In this document: positions 1-10,789 of the stretch, piece by piece
Numbering within the stretch: the stretch's first letter is position 1
Layout of the letters: each line of letters opens with the position of its first letter
Source of the DNA: Gerris lacustris
Taxonomy: Eukaryota; Arthropoda; Insecta; Hemiptera; Gerridae
Length of the DNA: 64,000 nucleotides
Direction: 5' to 3'
Assembly (NCBI GenBank): GCA_951217055.1
Contig: OX578280.1
Coordinates: forward strand, 64,055,633 to 64,119,632
Program-made: the position numbers and the translations under genes
The notes under the pieces: model-generated
What the model saw: only the letters and a program-made list of their open reading frames with translations
Told to the model about the DNA's origin: nothing
Databases searched by the model: none

Positions 1-225
1 TAAATAAATTCTAGGCTTTAGGTAGGAATTGAAGTACGTTATGATGCCCTATGTAGTCTGATACTGAACATTGTATTCTATTTATTATTATTATTAGTAG
101 TAGTAGTCTAGTACTTCCTACTAGATCTGGTAGGACGAACCACTTTTTCGAACCTAGCAATTAGGCCATCTTTTAGGCCCATTTTACGCCTATTCCAGCT
201 ACTTCACACATCATACATTTGTACA
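1..225. other. AT-rich spacer with trinucleotide runs
   Basis: No gene is seen. A short (TTA)n run passes into a (GTA)n run near 85-110; the rest is unremarkable. Confidence 0.5.
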
Positions 226-267
226 TTGTACCGCCGAACCGAGTATGGTGTGGTCATTGGTAAGCTA

Positions 268-718
268 TATAAGCGTGCGTCAAAGCGTGGGGGAAGAGTG
301 CCCCAGCCCTGCTCCGTCCATCATCATGACACGGATCGGACCCACATTAATCGGATCACATCAAAGAGTGGGGGAAGAGTGCCCAAAAGGGGATGGTGTC
401 CCTCGCCCTGCTCCGTCCTCGAACCATAGATACAAATCACATCATCATGACACGGATCGGACCCATCTCAAAGAGTGGGGGAAGAGTGCCCCATAGGGGG
501 TGTCCCTCACCCTGCTCCGTCCTAGAACCATAGATACAAATCACATCATCATGACACGGATCGGACCCATCTCAAAGAGTGGGGAAGAGTGCCCCATAGG
601 GGGTGTCCCTCGCCCTGCTCCGTTCTAGAACCATAGATACAAATCACATCATCATGACACGGATCGGACCCATCTCAAAGAGTGGGGAAGAGTGTCCCAT
701 GGGAGTGTCCGTCGGCCT
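268..718. repeat. Tandem array, about 104-bp unit
   Basis: Four to five units in direct orientation. The landmark ACCATAGATACAAATC starts at 423, 527 and 630, giving periods of 104 and 103. Each unit also carries a GAGTGGGGAAGAGTGCCCC segment and a CCCTGCTCCGT segment. The array is much richer in GC than its surroundings. Open frames across it are a by-product of the period and are not called as genes. The block GACACGGATCGGACCC in each unit resembles the B-box side of the tRNA-like piece just downstream, so the array may be an amplified SINE tail (inference). Confidence 0.85.
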
Positions 719-739
719 GCACCATCCGCGAGTCATAGA

Positions 740-850
740 TGCAATTCAGAGTATCATGGTACGGGATCGAACACACGACCTCGAGTCACCTCGACTTATT
801 GATAGCTGGGCGAGCGCCTTAAGACTCTCGGTCAGGCTGGCTCAGACTAC
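740..850 (-). repeat. tRNA-like SINE head (class II tRNA type)
   Basis: Read on the minus strand, 833-815 gives GACCGAGAGTCTTAAGGCG, close to the D-arm and A-box of eukaryotic leucine or serine tRNAs. 774-763 gives GTGTTCGATCCC, a near-canonical B-box. Between them is a spacer long enough for a long variable arm. The stems are not fully paired, so this is a tRNA-derived repeat head or decayed pseudogene rather than a working tRNA. It borders the 104-bp array. Confidence 0.5.
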
Positions 851-880
851 TTATTAAGTAATTTGTTGTTTTTTTTATTT

Positions 881-1490
881 GCTTTCCTCGGTCAAGTTTA
901 CTCCTGCTTTCCTCGGTCAATTTTACTCCTGCTTTCCTCTGTCAATTTTACTCCTGCTTTCCTTTGTCAAGTTAATTCCTGTTTTCCTTTGTCAAGTTAA
1001 CTCTTCCTTTCCTCGGTCAATTTTACTCCTGCTTTCCTTGGTCAATTTTACTCCTGCTTTCCTTTGTCAAGTTTAATCCTGTTTTCCTTTGTCAAGTTAA
1101 CTCTTCCTTTCCTCGGTCAAGTTTACTCCTGCTTTCCTCTGTCAATTTTACTCCTGCTTTCCTTTGTCAAGTTAATTCCTGTTTTCCTTTGTCAAGTTAA
1201 CTCTTCCTTTCCTCGGTCAAGTTTACTCCTGCTTTCCTCGGTCAATTTTACTCCTGCTTTCCTTGGTCAATTTTACTCCTGCTTTCCTTTGTCAAGTTTA
1301 ATCCTGCTTTCCTTTGTCAAGTTAACTCTTCCTTTCCTCGGTCAAGTTTACTCCTGCTTTCCTCTGTCAATTTTACTCCTGCTTTCCTTTGTTAAGTTAA
1401 TTCCTGTTTTCCTTTGTCAAGTTAACTCTTCCTTTCCTCGTGCTAGTTTACTCCTGCTTTCCTCAGTCTCGTTTACTACTGCTGTTTCGA
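881..1490. repeat. 25-bp minisatellite with higher-order repeat
   Basis: About 24 units of the form CTCCTGCTTTCCTCGGTCAA plus TTTTA. Variant units recur in fixed order: the subtype with GTTAACTCTTCC starts near 1001, 1101, 1201, 1326 and 1426, so the array evolved as 100- to 125-bp blocks. The 25-bp period gives a 25-residue protein period in open frames at 879-1076 and 1064-1495, which are artefacts of the repeat. Confidence 0.9.
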
Positions 1491-1494
1491 GCTA

Positions 1495-1988
1495 GTATAC
1501 TTCTTCATTTTTTATATGAGTTCATTCTTTATTTTCAGATATATTTTTCTGACATGTTATCAAGTTCGAAGAAATTATTTAAATTTGTGTAACGAGCATT
1601 TCACAGTTTCAAAGGTTAATTTTATTTTTATTAGAAATCTTTTGCATGATTGAGTTTATTGGCAGTTCTATTATTAGGTATATTTTCCTGACATATTGTC
1701 AATGTTGAAAATTCCTCAATTTACGTAACAAGCCTCCCACGTCCCTTATTATTATTATTATTTTATTTTTTCTGAAACATTTATGTCTGCATTTGAGTCG
1801 ATTGACATTTCCGTTTCTTTTCAGAATCTGCCTTAAGGATGACATTTATCCTGCTTTTATTTGTTCCCATTGTGACATATCTCCTTGGATCTATAAGGAA
1901 CAACTGTAATTACGATAAATTTTCAATGGATAATTCTCTGGGATAATTGTTAATATCATTCCTTATATAAATAAATTGTTAATATCAT
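1495..1988. other. AT-rich DNA, no gene seen
   Basis: No convincing coding, RNA or repeat signal apart from a short ATT run near 1748-1763. Confidence 0.4.
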
Positions 1989-2110
1989 GGCCCCCATACA
2001 CGATCAAACATTTTGCGTAAACATGATGTTTGTGCAAACCTGATGTCGAGCAAATTTAGGCCATACACGGTCAAAATGTTTGCGCAAACATTTGACCGTG
2101 TGTGGGGGCC
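1989..2110. mobile_element. Small foldback MITE
   Basis: The ends GGCCCCCATACACGATCAAA and, inverted, GGCCCCCACACACGGTCAAA form terminal inverted repeats of about 35 bp with few mismatches. A second partial copy of the arm lies near the centre (2063-2085). Total length is 122 bp. No clear target duplication was found. Confidence 0.7.
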
Positions 2111-2190
2111 TTAAGATAGAGATCGAATAACAGTTTATCAGAGAGGCGTCGTAGTTCATGCACCCAGATCAAACACATGCTGAGGTAGCA

Positions 2191-2220
2191 GGCTTTTAGA
2201 CCGACTGTTCAGTCTAAAAG
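2191..2220. other. 10-bp-stem hairpin
   Basis: GCTTTTAGAC and GTCTAAAAGC form a perfect stem around a 10-base loop. Its function is unknown. Confidence 0.45.
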
Positions 2221-2300
2221 CTATTCTAGTTGTCTATTTGTACAATCACAAACATAATCACATCGTATTCATATCTGTACCTGTATTAATAATATAAGAA

Positions 2301-3224
2301 CCCGGTGTAGGGTTAGGTCAGGTATAGCATTATTTTTCTTAACTGCTTAAAGCTAAATAATAATTTGTTTAACCTCTAAACAAATTATTGCCATCCTTTT
2401 TGAGCCCCTCGGCCACATCTAGCCAACCTGTTAATGGAACACATTGAAGAGCAAATTTTTTTCAGACCCAAAAATCAATTAATTAAAAATAATTATATAT
2501 TTTTACTACGTTTTTATTAGCTTGCTTTCTTGTTTGTTTATTTGTTCAGACAAATCTTTCAATCGATTTTTAACTAACTTCCCGAGTAGCTAAACATTTG
2601 AAACTTTAAGAATAGCTCAGAACACGAGTACAATGCATTATTTTAATACTTTTGGCCATAAATTAATTAGTTTTCAGCAAATTTTACTGTATGGAAAGTT
2701 AGTTCGGAAAAAATCCTCAAGTTATTTTATTTGTTTTGACATATCCCATAGTATTTACAATCTTCATTTTGACGGGTTTCAAATATGTGATTTTTTATAT
2801 AGAGGTAAACATTGAATGACAGCGACGTGTGACACCCAGGTTTGTTTACACTTGTGTCCTAGGTATAGGTTTAATTTTTCTGCATCTGTACTTTACTTGT
2901 ACACATTTTTCTTCTCTTACTGTCCCTACACAGGGGCATATCAATGGCACAGTTTAGATTCGGTGTTGGCGAGATCCGTCGTACAAAGATTTGTCCTTTT
3001 ATAGGTTTAAGATCAGCTCTCTAGATGGTTGTCATTATTATGTGAAGTAAATAAATTCGGAACTATGTATTTTTTTTTTTTTTCACTAACATTATATAAT
3101 ATAGCAATGACAATTACATATGATTCAACAGAAAATTTAAAAACGTAGTATATAAAAAGTTCTTTTTATCTGGTAATTATTAATTAATTAATTAATGCTA
3201 TACCTAACCTAACCCTACACTGGG
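2301..3224. mobile_element. Candidate non-autonomous DNA transposon with 32-bp TIRs
   Basis: The left end at 2301-2332 (CCCGGTGTAGGGTTAGGTCA onward) is inverted at 3193-3224 with about two mismatches. The 0.9-kb interior has no transposase. It holds a hairpin near 2357-2391 (AATAATTTGTTT paired with AAACAAATTATT) and two short open frames (2633-2815, 2816-3004) without recognisable domains. Superfamily and target duplication are unclear. Confidence 0.6.
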
Positions 3225-3279
3225 ATCCTTCCGTAATCCCTCCATAGGCCTAGTTTACCCCCACTTTGTCCTGTTAGTT

Positions 3280-3830
3280 TAAATCATCAAAATCTCTTAA
3301 CTGCGATTTACATGGTATTTATTCGTAATAATCGAATGAATAATGTATAATATTTAGACCTTATTATTTTCCATACTAAACTATTAAGGCGTTGCATTTT
3401 ACCGCTTGGCCTACTATACCTGATGATAGGAAACCTTGTCACTAATTCCTAGCATGAGCCCCACACGTAGAAGTCTAGTTAGTTAATATATAAGAAGTTG
3501 AAAGTAACTAATGACTAAAACCTAGTTATTCGAACTAACTAAGTACTAAATCGTCGGGTATTTACTTTGAATAGGTTTGTTAACGAGTGGGTTAGTTAAA
3601 CTGGTTACCTAGTTTTAACCTCACTAAATACATTTGAATTTAAGCCACAAAGTATTTCTCTTAAAACTAATTTACTAAGTTAAACAAGAACAAAGTACAG
3701 TTTAAACAATATTCTCAACACTAACATTATTACTTGCATTTACCTATTGTCCTCCATTTGTCTGTTATCTTATATTTATTACTAGACTTCACTAGGAATC
3801 AGTGGTTAGGTTTCCTATTATCATGTAGGC
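3280..3830 (+). repeat. Family R repeat with internal foldback
   Basis: 3290-3480 shares the order of its blocks with 39250-39430: TTAACTGCGATT-like, an AATGAATG block, AACTATTAAGGCGTT, then CACTAATTCCTAG. 3408-3450 is inverted at about 3788-3829 (the GGAAACC / GGTTTCC region), forming a foldback of about 420 bp. It could be a decayed LTR or MITE; not identified. Confidence 0.4.
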
Positions 3831-4012
3831 CAAGAAATAAAATAAACAGGTCAAGTGTGTGCTAGTCAGCACACAGCGAGGGTCCGTAGGCCACACTGTA
3901 TAGTGTTTAACTGTAAAGTGTATAAACAGTGTTTTTTTAAAATGCTAAAAAGCTTACTTTGAACAATTCTAAGGGTCTGATATTTTCAAAACACATAAAC
4001 AAACTTCTGATA

Positions 4013-4540
4013 ATAGTATATTATGTTACTAGGCTGTGAAGTGAGTCTTTTCTTTACCGCGGCAATTACATTTACTGTCGAGCGAAGCGAGACAGTAAAT
4101 ATTGCCAAGGTAAAGAAAAAACACTTCACAGTCGCGTAGCATATGCTATTTTTTCCGAGGTAGCAGACAATGAAAAAACATTAAATATTAATCACTAATC
4201 AATATATAATAATAACAAATATTAGTACATACTTAAGACTTAAAAAAAGAAACCTTAAAAAGAGGTTACACTATAAGAAAAGATAAATAAAACGCATTGA
4301 CATCTATAGCGGATTTTAATCGTACTAGAAGCATTTCTACAAAGACTGCAGCGGTACTAACGGAAGTTTTGACAACTACCCGCCGGACATAAAAAATCTT
4401 TTAGTTCCTAGGACGTAAAAGATTTTTTCTTTACAGCTAGGAGTAATGAAAAGATTTTTTAAGTCCACGTAATGAAAAAATGGATTTTAGCTATGTTTTT
4501 TAGGCTCTAAAGTTACTATTTCACAGCCTACCACGGAAAA
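4013..4540 (-). mobile_element. Family B MITE nested in family A
   Basis: It interrupts family A at the site that is intact in other copies (GATAAAGTATTTT). The termini share TAGGCTGTGAA in inverted orientation, with outer ends AGTATATTATGTTAC and CCACGGAAAA. AGTAT occurs at both edges and is a possible 5-bp target duplication. A second copy lies in opposite orientation at 33499-33972. The copy here carries an extra 64-bp hairpin (4052-4115) that the other lacks. Confidence 0.75.
4052..4115. other. 64-bp palindromic hairpin with CGAGCGAAGCGAG loop
   Basis: CTTTACC pairs with GGTAAAG, GGCAAT with ATTGCC, and ATTTACTGTC with GACAGTAAAT, capped by GAGCGAAGCGA. It is missing from the second family B copy, so it was either gained here or lost there. 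Confidence 0.7.
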
Positions 4541-5106
4541 AGTATTTTTTTTACCACTGAACCGGACTACAACCATATAAATACATCGAAAAGACCATAA
4601 TTATAAAAAAAACTTATTTTGTCAATAAAAAATAAAATAATATTTTTTTCGAAATTTCCAAAAAGTGGTATCTTTACTTTTGGTCGAAGAATGTTCAGGA
4701 ATTTTTTCAGATTTTTTGCACTTCACATAAGCGAGATAGAGGGGGGGGGGGGGGGGGCACGTTTTACACCCACTTCAAACTTGCCTACGCTTGCCCTATC
4801 AAAGTTATATCCAAAGAATTATATATTTTTGTAATCAGCTCGACGTACCCTTTCATATGATACCCCTCACGGTGTCGAAATAAAATTAAAAAAATTTAAC
4901 CCTTAAGTTTTTTTACCCTAATTTTTTTGAAAAATATTTCTTTTAAGTCGCTATATTTTTAAAATATGTGGGCAGGTACAAGACACATACATGCCAAATT
5001 TCAAAGTGATCGGACGAAAAGTGTAGCCGTGAGAGCACGCGAGAGGACGGACGGACAGACACACGCAGGAAAATATAAGGGTCCTTGGTTTTGCTTACGG
5101 ACCCTA

Positions 5107-5590
5107 TTTAAACTCCAAAATAGTTTCATATAAATTTGTGGTTAAGTCGTATAGGGTGTATTAACAAATTATCTACTTCTTAAATCGGCTATATTTCGAC
5201 CAAACCTGGTCATCATTAGGCCTGAATTTAGACCTGCGTATCTTCTGTTTTATTGGTACATATTTGAAAAAGAAAATGGGATTTTCATTCGTAAATGACA
5301 AATTGGCCAAAATTTGGTTTTACTAAAAAATTTGTCAATTCAACTCTCAAAATACTTACTTTCTTTTTCTTACTTTTTTTCTTTTTAAATTTCCCGTTAA
5401 ATTCTACGAAAAAATAATCTATATATATTATACATCATTCATTCCATTAGTGAGAATAAAATACCCTGTTAATCGCAGTTAAGAGGGTATTTATTACATG
5501 TGATAAATCCTCTATTTCATTATTAGGCTCGATAAATTACCAGTTAAAGAAAGCTAATATACGAGTATTCTCTTAATCTACGCCTCAAAA
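5107..5590. other. Spacer with partial family R copy
   Basis: 5345-5490, read on the minus strand, repeats the family R block order (TTAACTGCGATTAACAGGG, then TATTTTATTCTCACTAATGG). No gene is seen. Confidence 0.35.
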
Positions 5591-5639
5591 GTCTTCATGT
5601 AAGCGGGACGTCTTTTTTCCTCAATCGGTAAAGTAGTTC

Positions 5640-6005
5640 CGAAATTATTTCGCGTTGAAGTTTCAAAGTTCAATAGGGTATTTGAAAAATGGCGGCAGAT
5701 ATCAAAACGAAAATCAAGTAGAAATGATTTGTCGTATGAAGAGGTGAAAGAGGTGCAAATTTCAGCCTTATTGGAAATGTTTAAATTTTTTACGAAGTTT
5801 TAAAATTTATTCTAACTCAACAAAATAGATAACATGTAAGGACTGATTTTTGTACCAAGCTTCAAATCTCTAGCATAAAAAATAGGGCGTTATGCGTGAC
5901 ACAGACACAGACAGACAGACTTCCAGCTAAAAATCACTCAATGGTCAAACACCTTACACGGATAATTCCGTTGAAATCTTCGTTTCGTATTTTTTTGGGT
6001 GAAAA
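5640..6005. repeat. Family G repeat
   Basis: It contains ACACAGACACAGACAGACAG and AATTCCGTTGAAATCTTCG. The latter is shared, inverted, with 50812-50835 and its surroundings. The GACAGACAG tract and the theme of a short sentence followed by a tract resemble families A, F, I, J and K. Non-coding. Confidence 0.45.
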
Positions 6006-6204
6006 CCATTCTTTTCCTTTAAAAGTATGGTAAAAGTAAAAGCAATCAAATTATTTCAGAATAAATTATTTTTAAAGTTACTCCCATGAAAAAGTAAATA
6101 GTATAAATATAGCGATAACTAAGCAAACGTTAACAAATCAAGTGATATAAAATAGTAGTTTAAAACATTTTTATTATATGTTAAAATCAATAACCGACAT
6201 TGTT

Positions 6205-7965
6205 ATGTTGTTGTATGGTCCGTCGTTAAAGTAGCTGCTTTCAATTGGTTGTAAGTGAATTCGTCGTTAAATTTACTTTTTTCCTAATGGATGTAAGTTT
6301 ATCTGGCGTTAAAGGAACTGTTTCTAATAGATTGTAAGTGAATTCGTCGTTAAATTAACTTTTTTCCTAATGGATGTAAGTTTATCTGGCGTTAAAGGAA
6401 CTGTTTCTAATAGATTGTAAGTGAATTCGCCGTAAAATTAACTTTTTTCCTAATGGATGTAAGTTTATCTGGCGTTAATGGAACTGTTTTTAATAGATTG
6501 TAAGTGAATTCGTCGTTAAATTAAGTGTTGCCAATTAGTTGTTAGTGGATTCGTCGTTAATGGAAATGTTTCTAATTGGTTGTAAGTGAATTCGTCGTTA
6601 AATTAACTTTTTTCCTAATGGATGTAAGTTTATCTAGCGTTAAAGGAACTGTTTCTAATAGATTGTAAGTGAATTCGTCGTTAAATTAAGTGTTGCCAAT
6701 TAGTTGTTAGTGGATTCGTCGTTAATGGAAATGTTTCTAATTGGTTGTAAGTGAATTCGTCGTTAAATTAACTTTTTTCCTAATGGATGTAAGTTTATCT
6801 GGCGTTAAAGGAACTGTTTCTAATAGATTGTAAGTGAATTCGTCGTTAAATTAAGTGTTGCCAATTAGTTGTTAGTGGATTCGTCGTTAATGGAAATGTT
6901 TCTAATTGGTTGCAAGTGGATTCGCCTTTAGAGTAATTAGTGCCTTCTGTGTTTAAGTAAATTTGTCGTTAATGTAAATGTATCCAATTGATAATATGTT
7001 TTTCAGTCGTTAAATTAACTGTTTCTAATCAGTTGTTAGTTATTTTGTTGTTAAAGTATCTGAATTCAATTGGTTGTGTGAATTTGTCGTTAAAGTAAGT
7101 AGTCCTTCTTTGGTGTAAGTAAATCTGTCATTTAAGTGACGAATGAGTATGTGCTATACTGTTTCAAATTAGTTGTAAGTGAATTGGTAAGTGATTGGTC
7201 GTTAAATTAACTGTTTCCTATTGGTTGTAAGTTTATCTGGCGTTAAAGGACTTGTTTCTAATTAGTTGTAAGTGCATTGGTCGTTAAATTAACTGTTTCC
7301 TATTGGTTGTAAGTGTATCTGTCGTTAAAGGACTTGTTTCTAATTAGTTGTAAGTGAATTGGTCGTTAAATTAACTGTTTCCTATTGGTTGTAAGTTTAT
7401 CTGGCGTTAAAGGACTTGTTTCTAATTAGTTGTAAGTGAATAGGCCTTTAATTTACTTTTTTATTTTGGTTGTAAGTTTATCTGGCGTTAAAGGACTTGT
7501 TTCTAATTAGTTGTAAGTGAATAGGCCTTTAATTTACTTTTTTATTTTGGTTGTAAGTTTATCTGGCGTTAAAGGACTTGTTTCTAATTAGTTGTAAGTG
7601 CATTGGTCGTTAAATTAACTGTTTCCTATTGGTTGTAAGTTTATCTGTCGTTAAAGGACTTGTTTCTAATTAGTTTTAAGTGAATTGGTCGTTAAATTAA
7701 CTGTTTCCTATTGGTTGTAAGTTTATCTGGCGTTAAAGGACTTGTTTCTAATTAGTTGTAAGTGAATAGGCCTTTAATTTACTTTTTTATTTTGGTTGTA
7801 AGTTTATCTGTCGTTAAAGGACTTGTTTCTAATTAGTTGTAAGTGAATTGGTCGTTAAATTAACTGTTTCCTATTGGTTGTAAGTTTATCTGGCGTTAAA
7901 GGACTTGTTTCTAATTATTTGTAACAAAATTAACTGTTTCCTATTGGTTGTTAGTTTATCCGTTG
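6205..7965. repeat. 83-bp minisatellite made of two ~41-bp half-units
   Basis: The motif GTAAGTGAATTCGTCGTTAAA recurs at 6251, 6334, 6417 and 6500, a period of 83. Each unit holds two diverged halves (TTGTAAGTGAATTCGTCGTT and ATGTAAGTTTATCTGGCGTT). About 21 units are present. The second part (from about 7160) uses a different subtype with GTTTCCTATTGGTTGTAAG, so two subfamilies expanded separately. Confidence 0.9.
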
Positions 7966-8130
7966 TGAAATCAACATTTAATTGTAAATAGGTAAAAAGT
8001 AGTCCTTATTTGTTGAAAATACAGCTTACATTTGTGTGAAGGAAATAATAAGAAATTCCAAATGTATTTAAAAGTGCCAAGGCTAACAATTAAAGGTAAT
8101 ACATAAGTAAATTTAAAATTTATCAGCAAT

Positions 8131-8297
8131 GAAATACCGTGTTTGTTGCACACTGCAATAAGGTATACAATTTGTGTAAGTGAGAGACACCAAGGGATGT
8201 GCCACGCCAGCGTGACACATAGGAACTGTTCCAACATCAGACATTACGTCAAAAAGATGTTGGCACGGCATTAGGCCATGTCCTGCATCGTGTCGTG
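8131..8297 (+). repeat. Family D repeat, copy 1
   Basis: It matches 44309-44465 (same strand) and 47938-48036 (opposite strand). Shared landmarks are CACTGCAATAAGGT, GAGAGACACCAAGGGATGTG and a CCAACATC / GATGTTGG hairpin. An open frame on the minus strand across it has no recognisable domain. Confidence 0.6.
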
Positions 8298-8394
8298 TAA
8301 ATTTAAAATTTTAGATGGCTTTGTTTAAAGAATTCGAAAATACTTCGTTCACATTTCTATAATTTGTTCTGGTAGCCACTATTGTCAAATCTTT

Positions 8395-8812
8395 GTGTGA
8401 CATTATCTCAGAAACTCAAAGATTTTATTTTTTCTAGTAGTTCCCCCCTTTCAATTCTTGAGTGTAAATATCTCAGAAACTATAAGATTTTATTTATTGT
8501 GGTAGTCCCCCTCTCAATTCTTGTGTGCCATTATCGCAGAAACTAGAATATTTGATTATTTGTTCTTGTATTCCACCCTCTCAATCTTTCTTCATCATTA
8601 TCTCAGGAACTAGAAAATTTCATTTCTTGTAAACCCCCCTCTCCCCTCTTAATTCTTGTGTGTCATTATCTCAGGAACTAGAAGATTTGATTTTTTCTTG
8701 TATTCCATCCTCTCAATCTTTATTCGACATTATCTCAGGAACTATAACATTTCATTTCTTGTAGACCCCCTCCCCTCTCAATCCTTGTGTGTCACATTAT
8801 CTCATAAAAAAG
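8395..8812. repeat. Degenerate ~65-bp tandem array
   Basis: Repeated units contain TCATTATCTCAGGAACTAGA and CCCCTCTCAATTCTTGTGTG. Six or so units are joined directly to family C at 8818. A further single unit sits just after family C at 9610-9665, so C appears to have inserted into this array. Confidence 0.75.
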
Positions 8813-8817
8813 ATTTT

Positions 8818-9599
8818 GGAACGAAGTTCCTTATGGCACGTTCTGAAGCCCGGGAGTGAATCCGAAAAAACGACCAAAATCACCATCACAAAATCACCGT
8901 CACGCAAAATCCGTCACGAAATCTACAGATGACGATAACTTGAGTAAAAGATCACCGAGTTAGATGAAATTTGGTACACATGTTCATTTTACCAATGCCC
9001 AGGCTGAGTTCGTCGGAAAACGTTATCCGCCCAAGCGTTCACGCGCAACGCTCGCGTAAACGTAAGCTTCAAAAGACGGGAAAAAGTGTTATTAAGGAAG
9101 CCTGTGACTTGACTTGTTTTGATTATTTTTGTTATATATGTCAAAAATTTCACTTTGTTTTGTAAATAAATAAAATATAATCATGTAAAATTTCACCCTG
9201 ATACAAGCAGAAGCTGTAGAGTTGGGAAGAGATATATTTTATAATATTTTAAATTAATTGGCCGGGTAGGTAAAAAACAGTCCTATTTCAATCCAAACTC
9301 CTTCAACAAACATACTCTTTCACTATAAACTCATCATGATCAACTTTTTTCTTATATTCAATATATATTTATAGTAAGAAGCTTGCTTTAATTATTCAAA
9401 TAATGATTTTCTTTTAATTTTGCCTTAACTCTGCTAGGTACAAACAGTTCGTTACTTTTAATTTTGTCTCTTTTCTAACTCCGCCATGTATAAGTAGTTA
9501 GCAATGTATACGTACTTAGTACTGTAATTTTATAATTTATATTTAATGAAAAATATAAGGAACTTCGTTCCTACCGGGTGTCCCACGACACCACACGTA
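8818..9599 (+). mobile_element. Family C MITE-like element, full copy
   Basis: Both ends carry the short palindrome GGAACGAAGTTCC / GGAACTTCGTTCC. The 3' end continues into GGGTGTCCCACGACACC, a second small hairpin. The interior has GAAATTTGGTACACATGTTC and a CG-rich palindromic block (CGCGCAACGCTCGCG, about 9043-9057). It has no transposase. Other copies are at 27866-28625, 32766-35962 (interrupted) and 49490-50373. Superfamily unknown. Confidence 0.7.
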
Positions 9600-10221
9600 T
9601 TTTTTTTTTTTCATTTGTTATGGTAGTCCCCATTTATATTCCTTGTGTGTCATTATCTTAGAAAAATCTTCTTTTTTTTTTAGGAAAACGTCTTTGAAAT
9701 TGTTATTTACAAATTGTTTTATTTAAAATGGTCGGAACCTGATATTGTAGATATTTAAAATAGTTTTTGCCAGAATTTAGAAAGAAATTATTTTTTAAAA
9801 TAGGTAATAGGTATACCGAATTTCATCCAACTCGGTTTAGTATACATATTTAGCCTCATGACAGATCACAGACAGACGGTTTTCAAATCAGCCTATTTAG
9901 GATTTATGGGCCCTTAATATGAATTAAATTCATATAAAGTTCAAGAGCAAATTTTGAGGGATTTATATGAATTTACTTAATATGAATTAAATCCATCTAA
10001 AGTTCAAGAGCAAATTGTTTTCTTTAAATAATATATTTAAATAGTCTGCCAATAAGAGTGACACATATCAACCACATGTCCTATTTATTGGACGAATGGC
10101 CATATAAGTGTAAAATAATGTTATCCTCCTTGAAATTGAAAGTGTGGTAAATCTGACCAGTTTGGGATTGAGTAAAAAGACCTTATTCGAAAAATTTAAG
10201 TAGGTTATTTTAGATTCCATT
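9600..10221. other. AT-rich spacer with a 63-bp direct duplication
   Basis: CTTAATATGAATTAAAT starts at 9913 and again at 9976, each followed by AAAGTTCAAGAGCAAATT. No gene is seen. Confidence 0.5.
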
Positions 10222-10780
10222 TATAGTCCGGGAGATAGCGTGCAAAAAAATGTCTGACAAACATCAAGCTAGAATTTTGTATACAAGTCAATCTTTTAGC
10301 GCCTTTTAAGAATATGTGGTCGGCTAAGTTCGTCTGCGAGACATAGCTTGGCAATAAGCATTTGAAAAAAACAAACCGGTGGAGAGCGGACATGTCTCAC
10401 CAATTATGGTGGACAATGTGATTTTCATGATCCTGAGTACAGAATTAGTTAGTAGACCAATGGATAGGATAGTTATTCAAATATTACTAAAAATCAACCT
10501 GGTCACCTGTCAACGGACAAACTAACATCAACTTGATTTTCGGTCTACTAACTAATTCTGTACTCAGGATCATGGAAATCACATTGTCCACCATAATTGG
10601 TGAGACATGGCCGCTCTCCAACGGTTTGTTTTTTTCAAACGCCTAGTCCTAAGCTATGTCCCGCAGACGAACATAGTCGACCATATATTCTTAAAAGATG
10701 CTAAAAGATTGACTTGTATACAAAATTCTAGCTTGATGTTAGTCACACACTTTTTTGCACGATATCTCCTGGACTAATAG
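10222..10780. mobile_element. Family E foldback element, full copy
   Basis: The arms are inverted: 10222-10452 (TATAGTCCGGGAGATAGCG onward) against 10546-10780. Each is about 230 bp and roughly 90 percent identical by eye, separated by about 90 bp. No coding capacity. A half copy is at 29035-29290, and a copy split by a hAT element is at 37765-39172. Confidence 0.85.
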
Positions 10781-10789
10781 TTTTTATTA

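Larger units (their letters stand above)
3848..5106 (-). mobile_element. Family A element (Helentron-like), interrupted by family B
   Basis: This is the reverse complement of the copies at 20326 and 32019. On the minus strand it starts TAGGGTCCGTAAGC, runs through the TGTGTCTGTCCGTCCGTCC tract (about 5040-5070), a 17-base C tract (4741-4757 as G on plus), then the inverted sub-terminal repeat GGCCTACGGACCCT (3880-3893) and the perfect hairpin GTGTGCTGACTAGCACAC (3857-3874). No protein is encoded. Sub-terminal inverted repeats, a 3' hairpin and no coding capacity match the pattern of non-autonomous Helentron elements; the assignment is an inference. Confidence 0.75.

Noticed and set aside
879..1495. 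Open frames with a 25-residue periodic protein
   Set aside because: The protein period follows from the 25-bp DNA repeat; no start context or non-repeat domain.
2177..2240. TGAGGTAG followed by a hairpin, like the let-7 microRNA
   Set aside because: Only the first 8 bases and a few more match. The 10-bp stem does not extend into the TGAGGTAG segment, so it would not form a let-7-type precursor.
3193..3224. CCTAACCTAACCCTACAC as a telomere-like repeat
   Set aside because: It is a single short stretch that is one terminus of an inverted repeat pair with 2301-2332; no tandem telomeric array exists.
6205..7965. CRISPR-like array
   Set aside because: Regular spacing comes from whole-unit tandem duplication; there are no unique spacers, and all other features are eukaryotic.
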